A stretch of 25,985 nt of DNA from an uncultured Gammaproteobacteria bacterium. GTDB taxonomy: Bacteria; Pseudomonadota; Gammaproteobacteria; CAJQNE01. The stretch lies in NCBI GenBank assembly GCA_905479545.1, contig CAJQNE010000331.1, positions 1 through 25,985 of the forward strand, in the 5' to 3' direction. The position numbers were made by a program, and so were the translations under genes. Positions 25,120 through 25,985 of the stretch are shown here, piece after piece (position 1 is the first letter of the stretch; every line of letters begins with the position of its first letter). Under the pieces are notes generated by a model. It saw nothing but the letters and a program-made list of their open reading frames with translations. It had not been told where the DNA came from and did not search any database.

Positions 25120-25804
25120 AGCCGCTATGCGGCAGAGCCTCCGGACCGCAAAGTAACCCAAGCTACGTGACGTTTTCCTCATCCAAAGGGCATGGCGAAG
25201 GTAGTGGGTATCTGGCAGTGCCAAGCGAGCTCGAAGGCACTGCGCCGGTGGTACTACAGATGTTCCCCGACGTTTGGCGATGAAAGGCTATATCGCCTTT
25301 TCACCCGATGCTCTTTATCCGATGGGTGGTTATTCGGGTAATGACGAGGAAGGCAAAAAGCTGCAGAGCAAGATGGATAAAGCAAAAATTGAAGAAGACT
25401 TTATCGCTGCCGCTAGGTTCCTGAAGAATCACGGATTGAGCACCGGCAAATTGGGTGTCGTCGGCTTCTGCTTTGGTGGTTATATTTCCAATATGCTCGC
25501 AGCGACAATGGGTGATGAACTGGATGCCGCCGTGCCGTTATATGGAACACCGGCTGCAGCGGAACTACAGAAAAATATTACTGCGCCCATAATGCTGCAG
25601 TTCGCCGGACTTGATGAACGGGCTAACGCCAGCTGGCCGGATTATGAAGCCAACCTGAAAGCTCATAATGTCGATTACACTGCCCATATTTACGAGGGCG
25701 TGAATCATGGCTTCCACAATGATTCGACCGGCCGGTATGCCGAGAAAGAAGCGGAATTGGCTTGGGCCCGTACATTGGAATTTTTCGGCAAGCATCTGGG
25801 CTAG
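25120..25804 (+). pseudogene. Decayed second copy of the dienelactone hydrolase
   Basis: The sequence is a partial, broken copy of the gene at 17.6-18.5 kb. Alignment by eye begins around 25120 (TATGCGGCAGAG against TACGCGGAAGCT). The leader and twin-arginine part are missing. A one-base loss near 25155 and a deletion of about 37 bases near 25254-25265 shift the frame. The deletion removes the segment with the HENRG Glu. From 25274 the frame stays open for 176 residues, with about 16 differences from the intact copy by my count, and still holds the Cys (GFCFGG), Asp (GLDER) and His (NHGFH). A shortened protein from TTG 25274 could be made but would lack the first third of the fold, so it is probably inactive. 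Confidence 0.88.
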
Positions 25805-25822
25805 CAGCCTGGTTTGCAGGCG

Positions 25823-25886
25823 GGTCGCAGCCATGGGCAGCTCCTACAGGGGTTCTGTCTTGTAGGAGCTGCCCATAGCTGCGACC
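25823..25886. repeat. REP-like element: inverted repeat, copy 2
   Basis: Arms 25824-25848 and 25861-25885 are the same 25-mer pair as at 1991-2052, with one base changed in the right arm (CCCATAGC for CCCATGGC). The loop differs (GGGGTTCTGTCT here, GAGGTTATGCCT there). It lies 19 bases past the stop of the decayed hydrolase copy. The final 99 bases of the window hold nothing I can identify. Confidence 0.85.
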
Positions 25887-25985
25887 TTCAGGCTTTACGG
25901 TCTAGCTCTCTTTGAGCGTCCACTTTCACCATCAACGATCAATCTAACCCGCTACGGCAGGCTGCTGATCGACCGACTTAAAATC

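Noticed and set aside
1991..25885. The two REP-like copies as ends of a composite transposon
   Set aside because: They are short hairpins with no transposase and no target duplications visible; the genes between look like ordinary chromosomal operons.

Overview
This 26 kb window reads as a chromosomal segment of a gammaproteobacterium, probably a marine or aquatic aerobe. The evidence is a Pseudomonas-like gene set (MexAB-OprM-type efflux, ExbB/ExbD/TonB with a Fiu/PiuA-type receptor and PiuC), an alkylsulfatase, moderately GC-rich codon use and REP-like hairpins. I saw no tRNA, rRNA, CRISPR array, phage gene or transposase. The species cannot be named from sequence alone.

Left part (1-2080). 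A 5'-truncated ATP-grasp-like fragment runs off the left edge on the minus strand. It abuts a secreted protein with a VPLPA/PEP-CTERM-like sorting tail. Next is a cytochrome b561 gene split by a one-base frameshift, then a perfect 25-bp inverted repeat of REP type.

Efflux block (2081-9862). A minus-strand operon encodes a membrane fusion lipoprotein, a 1055-aa HAE1-family RND pump, an OprM/NodT-type outer membrane lipoprotein and, by an overlapping stop/start, an NmrA-like NAD(P)-binding protein. A divergent LysR regulator probably controls it. A convergent putidaredoxin-reductase-type flavoprotein follows (9867-11102).

Iron block (11103-17474). A near-consensus Fur box (16 of 19 by eye) precedes exbB-exbD-exbD-tonB, whose genes all overlap. 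A catecholate-siderophore-type TonB-dependent receptor comes next, then a REP-like hairpin and a strong terminator, and then piuC. The piuC gene is broken by a short frame-shifting deletion. The block would capture, energise and process ferric siderophores under iron starvation.

Right part (17475-25985). A dienelactone-hydrolase-family protein with a twin-arginine-like leader is followed by two related lipoproteins of a family I do not recognise. They flank an AraC-type regulator. A lipoprotein alkylsulfatase of the SdsA1/BDS1 type follows, then a decayed second copy of the dienelactone hydrolase and a REP element nearly identical to the one at 2 kb. The lipoprotein pair with its regulator and neighbouring hydrolases is the best candidate here for something undescribed. 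The other theme is decay: cytochrome b561, piuC, the second hydrolase copy and the ATP-grasp fragment are all broken, which is either genuine gene loss or assembly error.
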